From Paenibacillus sinopodophylli (GTDB lineage Bacteria; Bacillota; Bacilli; Paenibacillales; Paenibacillaceae), in NCBI RefSeq assembly GCF_005930355.1, contig NZ_VDBO01000016.1, positions 39,102-103,101 on the forward strand: a stretch of DNA of 64,000 nucleotides, in the 5' to 3' direction. The position numbers were made by a program, and so were the translations under genes. The notes beneath the pieces are model-generated. The model made no database searches and was not told the origin of the DNA. It worked only from the letters and a program-made list of their open reading frames with translations. Shown here piece by piece: positions 52,017 to 60,253 of this stretch (position 1 is the first letter of the stretch; each line of letters begins with the position of its first letter).

Positions 52017-52634
52017 TTCATCGGTCCTCCTTCATAGCCCCGCCGCCAAGTGTTACGCATGATACAACTGACGCGACTATAGTATATTGGCGTGCAAGCA
52101 CGCAATCCAGTACTGCTATATCGATCTCAGCACCCCCATCTTTTATCCCTATGTCGACAAATTCTCGATTATTCGAAAATAAAAAGAAGCCGTCGACAGA
52201 GGATCTGTTTCGTGGCTTCCCGAGTAATTGATTACACTGGGATACAGAAAAATGGATGCACGAGGTTGATCACTCTCTATTAACGCTTACGAGGTTAGCT
52301 GACGGATTCGGGCAAGAGAGTCGCCCTATTCGCAAAACAATGCTCATGGCAATGGCTGCAAAATTCACCCCTGAAGAATTCAAAATACGGAACGCTTTCC
52401 CGTATCTGGTTCCCCCGCTCTCCAACTTGGAGATTAAGCGCAAACTGGAAATCCAATACAAAATTTTAAAGCTCTGAGATGAATCATACCCTCATACGAG
52501 GTCAATTGTAAAGATACGATAAAAGACGATTTAAGCGAAAAAGGTGGGTAAAGACGGAAAAATTAAGCGATATTCGCTATAAAAATTAGTTTTTACGCGA
52601 TAAAGGTCTCTCATTCTCTTCATTTCTCTCGTTT
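52017..52634. other. Gene-poor interval between yabE and tatD
   Basis: About 600 bases without a supported gene. A minus-strand terminator hairpin is at 52186-52219. A plus-strand 73-codon frame at 52256-52477 has no ribosome site and no recognised motif. The stretch 52480-52620 is very AT-rich with several GCGATA/TTCGC-like scraps. Confidence 0.4.
52186..52219 (-). terminator. Terminator hairpin downstream of tatD
   Basis: GAAGCC..CGACAGA (52186-52200) pairs with TCTGTTTCGTGGCTTC (52204-52219) with bulges; TTTTTATTTT follows on the minus strand. It lies 415 bases after the tatD stop, so either tatD has a long 3' tail or a small unseen unit ends here. Confidence 0.65.
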
Positions 52635-53408
52635 TTATACAATACCAAAACATTTTTTACCGTTTTGGGTCGTAATTAAGGCTATTTCTTCTACTGATTT
52701 GCCCAATAATTCGGCTGCTGTCTCTGCTACTCTCAGCACGTAAGCAGACTCATTTCGCTTCCCTCGGAACGGATGGGGAGACAAATATGGAGCATCGGTT
52801 TCGATCAAAATTCGGTCGAGTGGAACCTGCTTGAGCACCTCTTTTGGTACCCTTGCATTTTGGAAAGTAACCGGTCCTCCGAATGAAATATAGAAGTTCA
52901 TATCCAGACATTGCTTGGCCGTCTCCCAGCTTCCTGAGAAGCAGTGCATGACCCCTCCAACCTCAGCAGCTTTCTCCTCCTGAAGGATTCGAATAACATC
53001 CTCATGCGCATCTCGATTATGTATGACAATCGGTTTTCCAATCTTGCGAGCTAGCCTTATTTGCTCACGAAAAATTCGCTCCTGAACATCCTTGGGCGAG
53101 GTGTCCCAGTGATAGTCGAGCCCGATTTCACCAATTGCAACCACCTTCTCATGTGAGCAAAGTCGTTCAATCCATTCTAGATCCTCAGGACGCATATCGA
53201 TACTGTCTACAGGGTGCCAGCCAACCGCTGCATAAATAAAATCATATTTCTCAGCAAGTGCCATCGTTGTCGGTATGGTCTCGCGGTTGAACCCAATATT
53301 AACGAGCAGATGCACGCCTGCATCCTTCGCACGCTGTATGACTTCGTCACGATCCTCATCGAATTTACTTGAATCTAAATGGGTATGTGTATCAAATAAT
53401 AATGTCAT
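52635..53408 (-). CDS. tatD: TatD family metal-dependent deoxyribonuclease
   Basis: A 257-residue TIM-barrel hydrolase. Metal ligands are in FDTHTHLDSSKFD (residue 5 on), EIGLDYHWD near 93, PIVIHNRDAHED near 127, HCFSG near 158 and ETDAPYLSPHPFRG near 205. Usual length and position (YabD). Precedes yabE with a 619-base gap; the HD hydrolase gene is 18 bases upstream and probably co-transcribed. Confidence 0.95.
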   Translation of the reverse strand: MTLLFDTHTHLDSSKFDEDRDEVIQRAKDAGVHLLVNIGFNRETIPTTMALAEKYDFIYAAVGWHPVDSIDMRPEDLEWIERLCSHEKVVAIGEIGLDYHWDTSPKDVQERIFREQIRLARKIGKPIVIHNRDAHEDVIRILQEEKAAEVGGVMHCFSGSWETAKQCLDMNFYISFGGPVTFQNARVPKEVLKQVPLDRILIETDAPYLSPHPFRGKRNESAYVLRVAETAAELLGKSVEEIALITTQNGKKCFGIV

Positions 53409-53425
53409 GTTTATGTCAGGCTCCT

Positions 53426-54727
53426 TTAATCTAGTTTAAATAATTTTTTCAGCGAATCAGGTATTGCGCCCTTATTTTTTATGAGCGGCTCCTCTGGATA
53501 ATACAGATGGTACTCCCCTTGATGAAGCCCCGTAATCGAGCGAACAATGTCGGATTTGGCAGATATTTCACTTAATTCGTCTTCACTATCCAGCAACAAA
53601 ATCGGCGCTTTTTCTTTCTTTTCTCCTTCTTTCTTATCCGGCCTGTAAACGTCATATGGCAGGTCGAAGGGGAAGTCGATTTCCATATGATAATCCGGAT
53701 TCATTCCTATAGAAGAGAAGCAATCGCTTATTTCATTTAATAGCGCTTCATCGGGGTTCTCAATGGTTATGTACTTATATAATTGACGGTTCATAAATCG
53801 GCAGCAAAGATCGCTTAATAGCGGATCTGGTTCCTCAGACCACTGCATAAAGGACGTTTGTACGAGCGCCTCGTCCAGCTTCAAATAATCCTGCACCGTC
53901 ATGGTATTCTGAATGAGGCCTTTAATCGGCTTAGGCATCCACTCGAAGGCGTACCCACCCACATAAAGCTCCTTCGCTCTGCGAAATATTTGACGTAATA
54001 TGATTTCCGAGCTTCTTGTAACGGGATGAAAATAAATTTGCCAGTACATTTGATAACGGGACATCAAATAGTGCTCGACAGCGTGCATGCCGCTTTCTTT
54101 CACTACAATTTTCCCTTTATAGGGCCGCAATACACGCAATATCCGCTCCAAATCAAAGGTTCCGTAATTAACGCCGGTGAAATACGCATCTCTAAGCAAA
54201 TAATCCATTCTATCCGCGTCCATTTGACTGGATATTAAACTGACGACAATGGGCTTAGGATAGTTTTTTTGGATGACAGCCGCTACCTTTTCAGGGAAAT
54301 CACTCGACACAGCGCGCAAAATCTGGTTAATCTCGGTATCTTCCAATACGATCTTGCAAGTCCATTCTTCATGGTCCGTGTCGAATACCTCTTCTAAGGA
54401 GTGTGAGAACGGGCCGTGGCCAACGTCGTGAAGCAGAGCAGCGCATAGAGAAACCAGTCTTTCCTCAGCAGGCCAATCTGGATAACCATTACGTTCAAAT
54501 TGGGATATGATTTTGCGCGTAATTTCGTATACTCCGAGGGAGTGGGAAAACCGGCTGTGCTCAGCCCCATGGAAGGTCAAATAGGACGTACCTAATTGCC
54601 GAATCCGACGCAGCCTTTGGAACTCCTTTGTATTGATTAAATCCCAAATCGTTTGATCCTGAACATAAATATAATTGTGAACCGGATCCTTAAAAACTTT
54701 CTCTTCTGTCAACTGTGACTTCATCAT
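53426..54727 (-). CDS. HD-domain phosphohydrolase (YwfO/dNTPase-like)
   Basis: A 433-residue HD-superfamily enzyme. FKDPVHNYIYV near residue 12, LGTSYLTFHGAEHSRFSHSLG near 47 (His ligands; split), LCAALLHDVGHGPFSHSLE near 92 with the HD pair, ISSQMDADRMDYLLRD near 165 and ARRAKELY-like helix at 255. Closest in look to YwfO-type dGTPase-like proteins that hydrolyse nucleotides. AAAGGAG precedes ATG 54727. In B. subtilis metS lies in this place between abrB and tatD; here it is replaced by this gene. Confidence 0.85.
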   Translation of the reverse strand: MMKSQLTEEKVFKDPVHNYIYVQDQTIWDLINTKEFQRLRRIRQLGTSYLTFHGAEHSRFSHSLGVYEITRKIISQFERNGYPDWPAEERLVSLCAALLHDVGHGPFSHSLEEVFDTDHEEWTCKIVLEDTEINQILRAVSSDFPEKVAAVIQKNYPKPIVVSLISSQMDADRMDYLLRDAYFTGVNYGTFDLERILRVLRPYKGKIVVKESGMHAVEHYLMSRYQMYWQIYFHPVTRSSEIILRQIFRRAKELYVGGYAFEWMPKPIKGLIQNTMTVQDYLKLDEALVQTSFMQWSEEPDPLLSDLCCRFMNRQLYKYITIENPDEALLNEISDCFSSIGMNPDYHMEIDFPFDLPYDVYRPDKKEGEKKEKAPILLLDSEDELSEISAKSDIVRSITGLHQGEYHLYYPEEPLIKNKGAIPDSLKKLFKLD

Positions 54728-54750
54728 CTCTCATCTCCTTTGTTCATATT

Positions 54751-54812
54751 TTCGACACAATAATTGAATTTCATGTCGAATAGTGTCGTAATTTAGTTTC
54801 CAAAATGTCGAA
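54751..54812. promoter_or_regulatory. Cluster of Spo0A-like boxes between HD gene and abrB
   Basis: TGTCGAA is seen at 54774-54780 and 54806-54812, its complement TTCGACA at 54751-54757, and a near match TGTCGTA at 54784-54790. The 0A-box consensus is TGNCGAA. The cluster is 24-85 bases upstream of the HD-hydrolase gene on the minus strand, so Spo0A may act on that gene as well as abrB. Confidence 0.55.
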
Positions 54813-54897
54813 GCTGTTGTATTCTATTACAGAGTAATATGACCTCTATATCTAGTCAAATACTTGCTACAACGGCACTTACAAGCAATATTCCTAG

Positions 54898-54926
54898 TTG
54901 ACTATTCTGGTAATCGTTGGTATTAT
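54898..54926 (+). promoter_or_regulatory. Sigma-A promoter of abrB
   Basis: TTGACT (54898-54903), 17 bases, TATTAT (54921-54926). Predicted start near 54933, about 65 bases before the abrB ATG. Confidence 0.7.
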
Positions 54927-54949
54927 AGTAATCATAAAAGTAAAAACAA

Positions 54950-54966
54950 TGTCGAACGATGGCGAA
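54950..54966 (+). promoter_or_regulatory. Paired Spo0A boxes in the abrB leader
   Basis: TGTCGAA (54950-54956) and TGGCGAA (54960-54966) are tandem, 10 bases apart, about +17 to +33 from the predicted start. B. subtilis abrB has the same tandem 0A boxes just downstream of its promoter, where Spo0A-P represses. Strong by pattern. Confidence 0.8.
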
Positions 54967-54995
54967 TCGTATTTTGAGAGGGGCAATGATAGATT

Positions 54996-55250
54996 ATGAT
55001 GAAATCTACTGGTATTGTTCGTAAGGTTGATGAACTTGGACGGGTCGTTATACCAATCGAACTTCGTCGTACACTCGGTATAGGCGAGAAGGATGCACTT
55101 GAGATTTATGTAGACGGCGAGCGCATCATGCTTAAGAAATATGAGCCTGCTTGTATCTTCTGTGGCAATGCAGAAAACGTTTCTTACTTCAAAGGAAAAA
55201 TTGTTTGTCATATTTGTTTGTCAGAGATGCCAACACCTGTGACAAAATAA
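54996..55250 (+). CDS. abrB: Transition state regulator AbrB
   Basis: An 84-residue DNA-binding protein that holds back post-exponential genes. MKSTGIVRKVDELGRVVIPIELRRTLGIGEKDALEI (split) at 2-37 is the AbrB swapped-hairpin DNA-binding domain; the C-terminal half has CIFCGNAENVSYFKGKIVCH, with conserved cysteines. Start ATG 54996 or 54999; AGAGGGG is 12-15 bases upstream. It is one of very few plus-strand genes in this block, facing rsmI. Leader carries paired 0A boxes. Confidence 0.96.
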   Translation: MMKSTGIVRKVDELGRVVIPIELRRTLGIGEKDALEIYVDGERIMLKKYEPACIFCGNAENVSYFKGKIVCHICLSEMPTPVTK

Positions 55251-55312
55251 AAAAAATAGGTTATACTATATCTATCAACTTGTTAATTCTAACCTTTTTA
55301 ATACTCCTTGAT

Positions 55313-55352
55313 GCCTTCCTGTGCTTGAACCCGGCCAGGAAGGTCTTTTTTT
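55313..55352 (+). terminator. Terminator of abrB
   Basis: GCCTTCCTG (55313-55321) pairs with CAGGAAGGT (55336-55344), T7 follows at 55346-55352, 63 bases after the abrB stop. Confidence 0.85.
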
Positions 55353-55380
55353 GTCTCTTTTTCTATTTTTTAACTGATTT

Positions 55381-56256
55381 TCATCTATTTATCTCATTGT
55401 ATACATCTCGCTTCGGCAATCCACGATCAAGCGCTGTTCTTTTTATCGCTTCCTTGCGGTCATGCTGCTCTTCATAATGAGCGACATGTGCAGCTAGGTC
55501 TAGCTCTGACCACCAAATCTCCGAAATAGGCTGTTCATTTGCCCCTACTCCTCCTGCTCCCTCAACTACAACACAGAATTCTCCCTGCGGCGGCTTGGCA
55601 TCGAACCATTCCATACATTCTGAGATGCTTCCACGTACCGCTTCCTCGTGGCGTTTCGTGAGTTCCCTTACACATGCAATCTGACGATCACCAAGTACCT
55701 CACGCAGGATAACGAGCGTTTTACTAATTCGATGCGGAGATTCGTAGAAAAGAAGGGTTCCTGCTTGACCCTGCAGCTCTTGCAGCCACTTGGTCAATGA
55801 TTTTTTTTCGCGTGGAGGAAAACCTGCGAATAAGAAGCGATCAGTGGGCAAACCGGAGATAATAAGAGCAGACAACGCCGCATTCGCGCCAGGGATAGGT
55901 ATGACCGGAATGTTATTCTGGGTAGCTTCTTTTACTAGATCAGCTCCAGGATCGGATATGGCCGGCAAGCCCGCATCACTTACAAGTGCAATTGATTGGC
56001 CCTCCAGCAGCAGCCGGATCAGCTCTGGTCCACTCGCTCGCTTATTATGCTCATGATAACTTACGATTCTTGTCGGTATTTCGAAATGGGTAAGCAGCTT
56101 TCGGGTTTGCCTCGTATCCTCCGCAGCAATAAGCTGTACTTCCTTCAGCGTACGAATCGCACGAAAAGTCATATCTTCTAGGTTACCGATAGGTGTAGCA
56201 ACAAGATAAAGGCTTCCTATTCCATTTGATTCCGCAAAGCTTTTTTGTACATTCAT
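55381..56256 (-). CDS. rsmI: 16S rRNA (cytidine-2'-O) methyltransferase RsmI
   Basis: A 291-residue SAM enzyme for C1402 of 16S rRNA. SLYLVATPIGNLEDMTFRAI near residue 16, AEDTRQTRKLL near 45, VSDAGLPAISDPGADLV near 92, FAGFPPREKKS near 145 and FYESPHRISKTL near 168 are the family hallmarks. Overlaps trmN6 by 4 bases; in B. subtilis yazA sits between them. Confidence 0.96.
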   Translation of the reverse strand: MNVQKSFAESNGIGSLYLVATPIGNLEDMTFRAIRTLKEVQLIAAEDTRQTRKLLTHFEIPTRIVSYHEHNKRASGPELIRLLLEGQSIALVSDAGLPAISDPGADLVKEATQNNIPVIPIPGANAALSALIISGLPTDRFLFAGFPPREKKSLTKWLQELQGQAGTLLFYESPHRISKTLVILREVLGDRQIACVRELTKRHEEAVRGSISECMEWFDAKPPQGEFCVVVEGAGGVGANEQPISEIWWSELDLAAHVAHYEEQHDRKEAIKRTALDRGLPKRDVYNEINR

Positions 56257-56969
56257 ACGATCTGCACCCCATTCTCATAAACCATAATTGGTGGAAGAAG
56301 CTTAATATCAGGCTTCCCGTCACGCATTGCTTCTATTAACACCATATTGGCCTCGGCATTGGCATGTGGGTGAACAAATTGGATGCGCTTAGGCTCAAGT
56401 CTCCACTTCCGCATCGTTTCTACAATATCGAGCAATCTAGACGGTCGATGAACCATTGATACTTTTCCCCCTGGGCGAACGAGACGCGAGCAGGCTTCTG
56501 CTACATCCTCAAGCGTACAGTGTATCTCATGTCTTGCAATCGCATAATGCTCATTTTCATTCTGTTCACCTGCGGTAATCGGCATATAAGGCGGATTAAC
56601 GGTTACAGCATCATATACCCCGTTGCCAGCAAGCTTCGGGTATAATCTAAGATCCTGCTCAATAACTGTAATCTGCTCCGTCAACTGATTGAGCTCCACG
56701 CTTCTTCTTGCCATATCAGCAAGTCTCGGCTGAATCTCAACCGCATCGATCTTCGCATTGGTTCTCGTTGTTAATAGCATCGGAATAACACCGTTTCCCG
56801 TACATAAATCAGCAATTCGACCATGCTTAGGTATACTTGCGAACCGTGATAGAAGTACCGCATCCAGCGAGAAGCTGAATACTTCCCTGCTTTGTATAAT
56901 TTTCAAGCCTGATTCTGTCATCAGATCATCAAGCCGCTCATTTGCTGCTAATGTTATTTGTTCAGACAC
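56253..56969 (-). CDS. trmN6: tRNA1(Val) (adenine(37)-N6)-methyltransferase-like (YabB)
   Basis: A 238-residue class I methyltransferase. SAM loop DLCTGNGVIPMLL near residue 54, AVEIQPRLADMA near 76, catalytic NPPYMPIT near 128. Usually methylates adenine N6 in tRNA in this COG4123 family. GTG 56969 has AGAGGAG at 11 bases. A terminator (57036-57057) separates it from the preceding yabA operon, so it begins a new unit with rsmI. Confidence 0.9.
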   Translation of the reverse strand: MSEQITLAANERLDDLMTESGLKIIQSREVFSFSLDAVLLSRFASIPKHGRIADLCTGNGVIPMLLTTRTNAKIDAVEIQPRLADMARRSVELNQLTEQITVIEQDLRLYPKLAGNGVYDAVTVNPPYMPITAGEQNENEHYAIARHEIHCTLEDVAEACSRLVRPGGKVSMVHRPSRLLDIVETMRKWRLEPKRIQFVHPHANAEANMVLIEAMRDGKPDIKLLPPIMVYENGVQIV

Positions 56970-57035
56970 GATGTAAGCCGCTCCTCTGCGTTAATGGTTA
57001 CTATTAATTGTTAGGACTCTATATGAATAAAAATA

Positions 57036-57057
57036 CCGCCCTTTGCGGCAAGGGCGG
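57036..57057 (-). terminator. Terminator of the yabA operon
   Basis: CCGCCCTT and AAGGGCGG form an 8-bp GC-rich stem with loop TGCGGC; on the minus strand TATTTTTATT follows, 19 bases after the yabA stop. Confidence 0.88.
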
Positions 57058-57076
57058 CATGTCGATACGGATTCCA

Positions 57077-57478
57077 TTATTTATTTAGAAAGGACAGACA
57101 GAATAAACAGTCGCCCTCCGTCCGCAAATGCCCGTAATATACGTTACATATGTGGAATCCTTCATGGTACAGCCGGGTCAAATTATCATGGCCTTCGCCA
57201 ATCGCTACACTCGCTTCAACGAATGCAGGATCATGCTGAGCAAGACTCTCTTGCACCGGTCCTGATTTCTTACCTTTGGCTGGCGGCTTGACTGCTTTAT
57301 GCTCCAGCTCTGCTTCTCTCTTAAACAACTGACGCAGCTGGTTGTTCTCCTCACTTAGACGCTTATTATCCTCTAGCAGCTCTTTTACTTTCTGCTTCAA
57401 ATCAGTAAGCTCTTTGTGGAACACGCCAACTTGGCTATCCAGCTCGTCCATTTTCGCAAAAATCTTATTCTTCTCCAA
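57077..57478 (-). CDS. yabA: Replication initiation control protein YabA
   Basis: A 133-residue regulator that binds DnaA and DnaN to limit re-initiation. N-terminal coiled coil (LKQKVKELLEDNKRLSEEN and LRQLFKREAEL heptads) gives tetramers; C-terminal zinc domain: GEGHDNLTRLYHEGFHICNV near 92 and GDCLFCLSFLNK at the end with His/Cys ligands. TTG 57478 behind GGGGTGGG aligns with the B. subtilis start; the frame from 57532 is longer than the family. Confidence 0.93.
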   Translation of the reverse strand: MEKNKIFAKMDELDSQVGVFHKELTDLKQKVKELLEDNKRLSEENNQLRQLFKREAELEHKAVKPPAKGKKSGPVQESLAQHDPAFVEASVAIGEGHDNLTRLYHEGFHICNVYYGHLRTEGDCLFCLSFLNK

Positions 57479-57540
57479 GTTCCCACCCCAGAGCTTCAAG
57501 CGTGAGTGTAACCTCACCCGTGAGAATCGCATTCTGCCGC

Positions 57541-58344
57541 TTATTTGATGACGACATCATCCATGGACAGTTCTTTCGGTTTACCTGGTGTATCAAATAA
57601 TTGCACATACACGCTTTTGGTGGATGTGTTAATACCTGTTACTTTACCTTCACCATATGAAGTAACTACGAACTTCCCTATAGCAGGAAGCTCCTCGCGG
57701 ATGCTCTCGTAGTTGTCATGCTCATATTTCAGGCAGCACATAAGCCGTCCGCATAACCCCGATATTTTGGTCGGATTAAGTGATAAATTCTGATCCTTAG
57801 CCATCTTTATTGATACGGGCTCGAAGTCACCCAGCCAAGAGGAACAGCATAACACCCGTCCACATGGACCAATCCCACCAAGCATCTTTGCTTCGTCCCG
57901 TACCCCAATTTGCCTGAGCTCAATACGAGTACGAAACACGCTGGCCAAATCCTTAACTAACTCACGGAAGTCGACTCTGCCTTCTGCCGTAAAGTAAAAA
58001 ATAATTTTGTTGCGATCAAACGTAAATTCGACATCAACCAGCTTCATGCGCAGCTGATGACCTTTAATCTTTTCAAGACAAGTAGAAAACGCATTTTTGG
58101 CTGCTGTGCGATTTTCTTCAACTACTTTCGCATCCACATCGCTTGCTATGCGTATCACTTTCTTAAGAGGAAGAACAACATCCGATTCACCGACTTGCTT
58201 CTGTCCCACCACCACTTTACCGTATTCGATTCCGCGTGCTGTTTCAACAATTACATGTTGCTCCTTATCCACGGGATGCTCAACCGGATCAAAGTAATAG
58301 ATCTTGCCCGCTTTCTTGAAGCGGACACCGATGACATTATACAA
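57541..58344 (-). CDS. ricT: RicT (YaaT) PSP1-domain protein
   Basis: A 267-residue subunit of the RicAFT complex that aids RNase Y cleavage and sporulation phosphorelay. VGVRFKKAGKIYYFDP-like start, IKGHQLRMKLVDVEFTFDRN near 93, Cys-rich GPCGRVLCCSSWLGDF near 160 and GLCGRLMCCLKYEHD near 197 (Fe-S ligands known in the complex). TTG 58344 has AGGAGGG at 6 bases. Only 3 bases from holB. Confidence 0.94.
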   Translation of the reverse strand: MYNVIGVRFKKAGKIYYFDPVEHPVDKEQHVIVETARGIEYGKVVVGQKQVGESDVVLPLKKVIRIASDVDAKVVEENRTAAKNAFSTCLEKIKGHQLRMKLVDVEFTFDRNKIIFYFTAEGRVDFRELVKDLASVFRTRIELRQIGVRDEAKMLGGIGPCGRVLCCSSWLGDFEPVSIKMAKDQNLSLNPTKISGLCGRLMCCLKYEHDNYESIREELPAIGKFVVTSYGEGKVTGINTSTKSVYVQLFDTPGKPKELSMDDVVIK

Positions 58345-58347
58345 GAA

Positions 58348-59325
58348 TTAGCCCTCCTGTAAGTTTACCAATAGTTGCTCAAATGCGAGCTGAGGCGTAA
58401 CATTCGCGCGCATACGCTTGCTCGCTTCGAGCGTATGCTCGATGCAGGACACCCAACCTGCGAATGAACGATTGAAGGCATGCTTGCTTATCCAATCCAA
58501 CTGATCTATAAAAACGATGTTGTCCTGCCTTCCGGCCTGGAACTGTATCAAATCTTTAAACCATATAACTAATAACGACAGCAGCAATTGTGTATGTTCC
58601 ACTAAATCTGTTTTGAATAGCTGTTGTCCAGCAGTGATCATCGCCGCGGTGAATCGGGTCAAACTCTCCTTGCCTAATTGTATCACTAGGGTTCTAATTT
58701 CTGCAAACTGATTCTGCTGGAGAAATTGTCTTGCTCCGTCCAATCCGGCTGTTAAATGTACGGCCGTTCGCGCCAGTATGGACGGGGCACCCTCTGCTAT
58801 TAACGTTTGCAGCATACTCTCAGGCGACATAGGGAGAAAAGGAACCCATTGTGTACGTGATCGAATGGTAGGCAGGACAGCCTGTCCATTATCCGTTATT
58901 AATATGGCAACAACTGGTGATAATGGCTCTTCCAAAAACTTAAGCAAACTGTTGGCAGCCTGTATCGTCATCTTGTCAGCCTGCTCGATCATATAGATCT
59001 TGCGCTGCGTACCGCTGTTGCGATAGGAGAAATCACGCTGCAGCTCTCGTATTTGATCGATTTTGATGGATTGCCCGTCAGGCGCAATTGTCGTTAAATC
59101 CGTTTGGTTTCCATGCTCAAACTTTCTGCACGCCAGACATTCTCCGCAAGAGTCCGCTCCTTCTGCCGTACAGAACAGCGCCTTTGCGAATTCCCGGGCC
59201 ATTGCCATTCGTCCAGTACCCGAAGGTCCGTTAAATAAATATGCATGCGATATCTTTCCGCTTTGCAGTGCGTGCGAGAGAATGCGCTGGGCTTTCCATT
59301 GCCCTGTAATTTGTTCAAGGCTCAT
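58348..59325 (-). CDS. holB: DNA polymerase III delta' subunit
   Basis: A 325-residue clamp-loader subunit. P-loop-like FNGPSGTGRMAMAREFAKAL near residue 32 has Arg in place of the usual Lys, as expected for delta' which does not hydrolyse ATP; zinc site CGECLACRKFEHGN near 60; DQIRELQRDFSYRN near 87; SLLKFLEEPLSPVVAILIT near 125. Part of the yaaQ-yabA operon. Confidence 0.94.
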   Translation of the reverse strand: MSLEQITGQWKAQRILSHALQSGKISHAYLFNGPSGTGRMAMAREFAKALFCTAEGADSCGECLACRKFEHGNQTDLTTIAPDGQSIKIDQIRELQRDFSYRNSGTQRKIYMIEQADKMTIQAANSLLKFLEEPLSPVVAILITDNGQAVLPTIRSRTQWVPFLPMSPESMLQTLIAEGAPSILARTAVHLTAGLDGARQFLQQNQFAEIRTLVIQLGKESLTRFTAAMITAGQQLFKTDLVEHTQLLLSLLVIWFKDLIQFQAGRQDNIVFIDQLDWISKHAFNRSFAGWVSCIEHTLEASKRMRANVTPQLAFEQLLVNLQEG

Positions 59326-59358
59326 AGCCGTTCCTTACCTTTCCTTGCGAACTTCTTA

Positions 59359-59802
59359 TCAAAATAACAGATTGATAAGAAGACCTCTTATCTCGCCGAT
59401 TTTACTCAGCAAGTCAATTCTTCCTTGCTCACTGTCGAGCAGATCCTCCGCCATAGCGACAAGGGTCGCATCAATTTCATCAAGCAGCTTGTAGCGCTTA
59501 ATACGGCCTCTACGATCAAAGCCTTTAACTTCCTTCAGAACGACACCGCGTCTTACCGTGTCCTCCAGAAATTGCTTAATCATTTGGCGGTATAATTTCA
59601 GTTCTCGTACCGTCATGATTCGGCTTAGGCGCTCGCCCTGCTTGTGGATATCCTGCAGCTTCATTTGAAGCTGCTCCTGTGTACGATCAGCATCCTGCTG
59701 CACCATGACGTCGGCAAAGCTTCTTGGCTGAACCTGCTTCATTGACGCGTCATTACTTGCGCGGTTTTGTCCTAATGGTCTGAAGCCTTGGTCAATTTTC
59801 AT
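59359..59802 (-). CDS. yaaR: YaaR family protein of unknown function
   Basis: A 147-residue, highly helical protein (DUF327). Conserved-looking stretches MTVRELKLYRQMIKQFLEDT (76-95), LKEVKGFDRRGRIKRYKLLDEID (split) near 100. Function not known; always lies between yaaQ and holB in Bacillales and is co-transcribed here. Confidence 0.92.
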   Translation of the reverse strand: MKIDQGFRPLGQNRASNDASMKQVQPRSFADVMVQQDADRTQEQLQMKLQDIHKQGERLSRIMTVRELKLYRQMIKQFLEDTVRRGVVLKEVKGFDRRGRIKRYKLLDEIDATLVAMAEDLLDSEQGRIDLLSKIGEIRGLLINLLF

Positions 59803-59818
59803 CGCTCTTCACACCCAT

Positions 59819-60148
59819 TCAGAAATGCTCGAATCGTTCGACCGGTATGACGAATACGGCTGCGCCCCCTACCTGTACTTCGACAGGGAAAGGGATATAA
59901 GAATCTGTTGACCCACCCATAGGCGATACTGGGGTAACCAATTGATCGCGTACCTTGCAGTTCGCGTTTATGACCTGCAGCACCTCGTGTACTCTTTCGT
60001 CCTCGATCCCAATCATAAAGGTCGTATTCCCTGCTCGCAAGAATCCGCCTGTACTCGCAAGCTTTGTTGCTCTGAAGCCTTCACGGACTAATGCATTCGA
60101 CAGTCGGTTACTGTCCTTATCTTGAATAACCGCAATTACTAATTTCAT
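59819..60148 (-). CDS. darA: Cyclic di-AMP receptor DarA (YaaQ)
   Basis: About 109 residues, PII-like signalling protein that binds c-di-AMP. KLVIAVIQDKDSNRLSNALV at the start, ATKLASTGGFLRAGNTTFMI near 28 (ligand loop), VSPMGGSTDSYIPFPVEV near 74. ATG 60148 has GGGGGA at 6 bases; ATG 60154 is too close to it. Confidence 0.95.
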   Translation of the reverse strand: MKLVIAVIQDKDSNRLSNALVREGFRATKLASTGGFLRAGNTTFMIGIEDERVHEVLQVINANCKVRDQLVTPVSPMGGSTDSYIPFPVEVQVGGAAVFVIPVERFEHF

Positions 60149-60253
60149 CTTCATTCCCCCTTGACTACTTTTAGAACAGGTTATTAATGAATATTATCTT
60201 ATATCTTGTCCTACTTGCACAGTTTCCTCGAACTCTAGACAACCATTACTTCA

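Noticed and set aside
52256..52477. 73-codon plus-strand frame between yabE and tatD
   Set aside because: No ribosome-binding site, no recognised motif, opposite strand to the neighbouring units; kept only as a remark.
59218..59238. Arg for Lys in the HolB P-loop as a possible defect
   Set aside because: The delta' subunit is not an active ATPase in known clamp loaders, so loss of the Walker Lys is expected.
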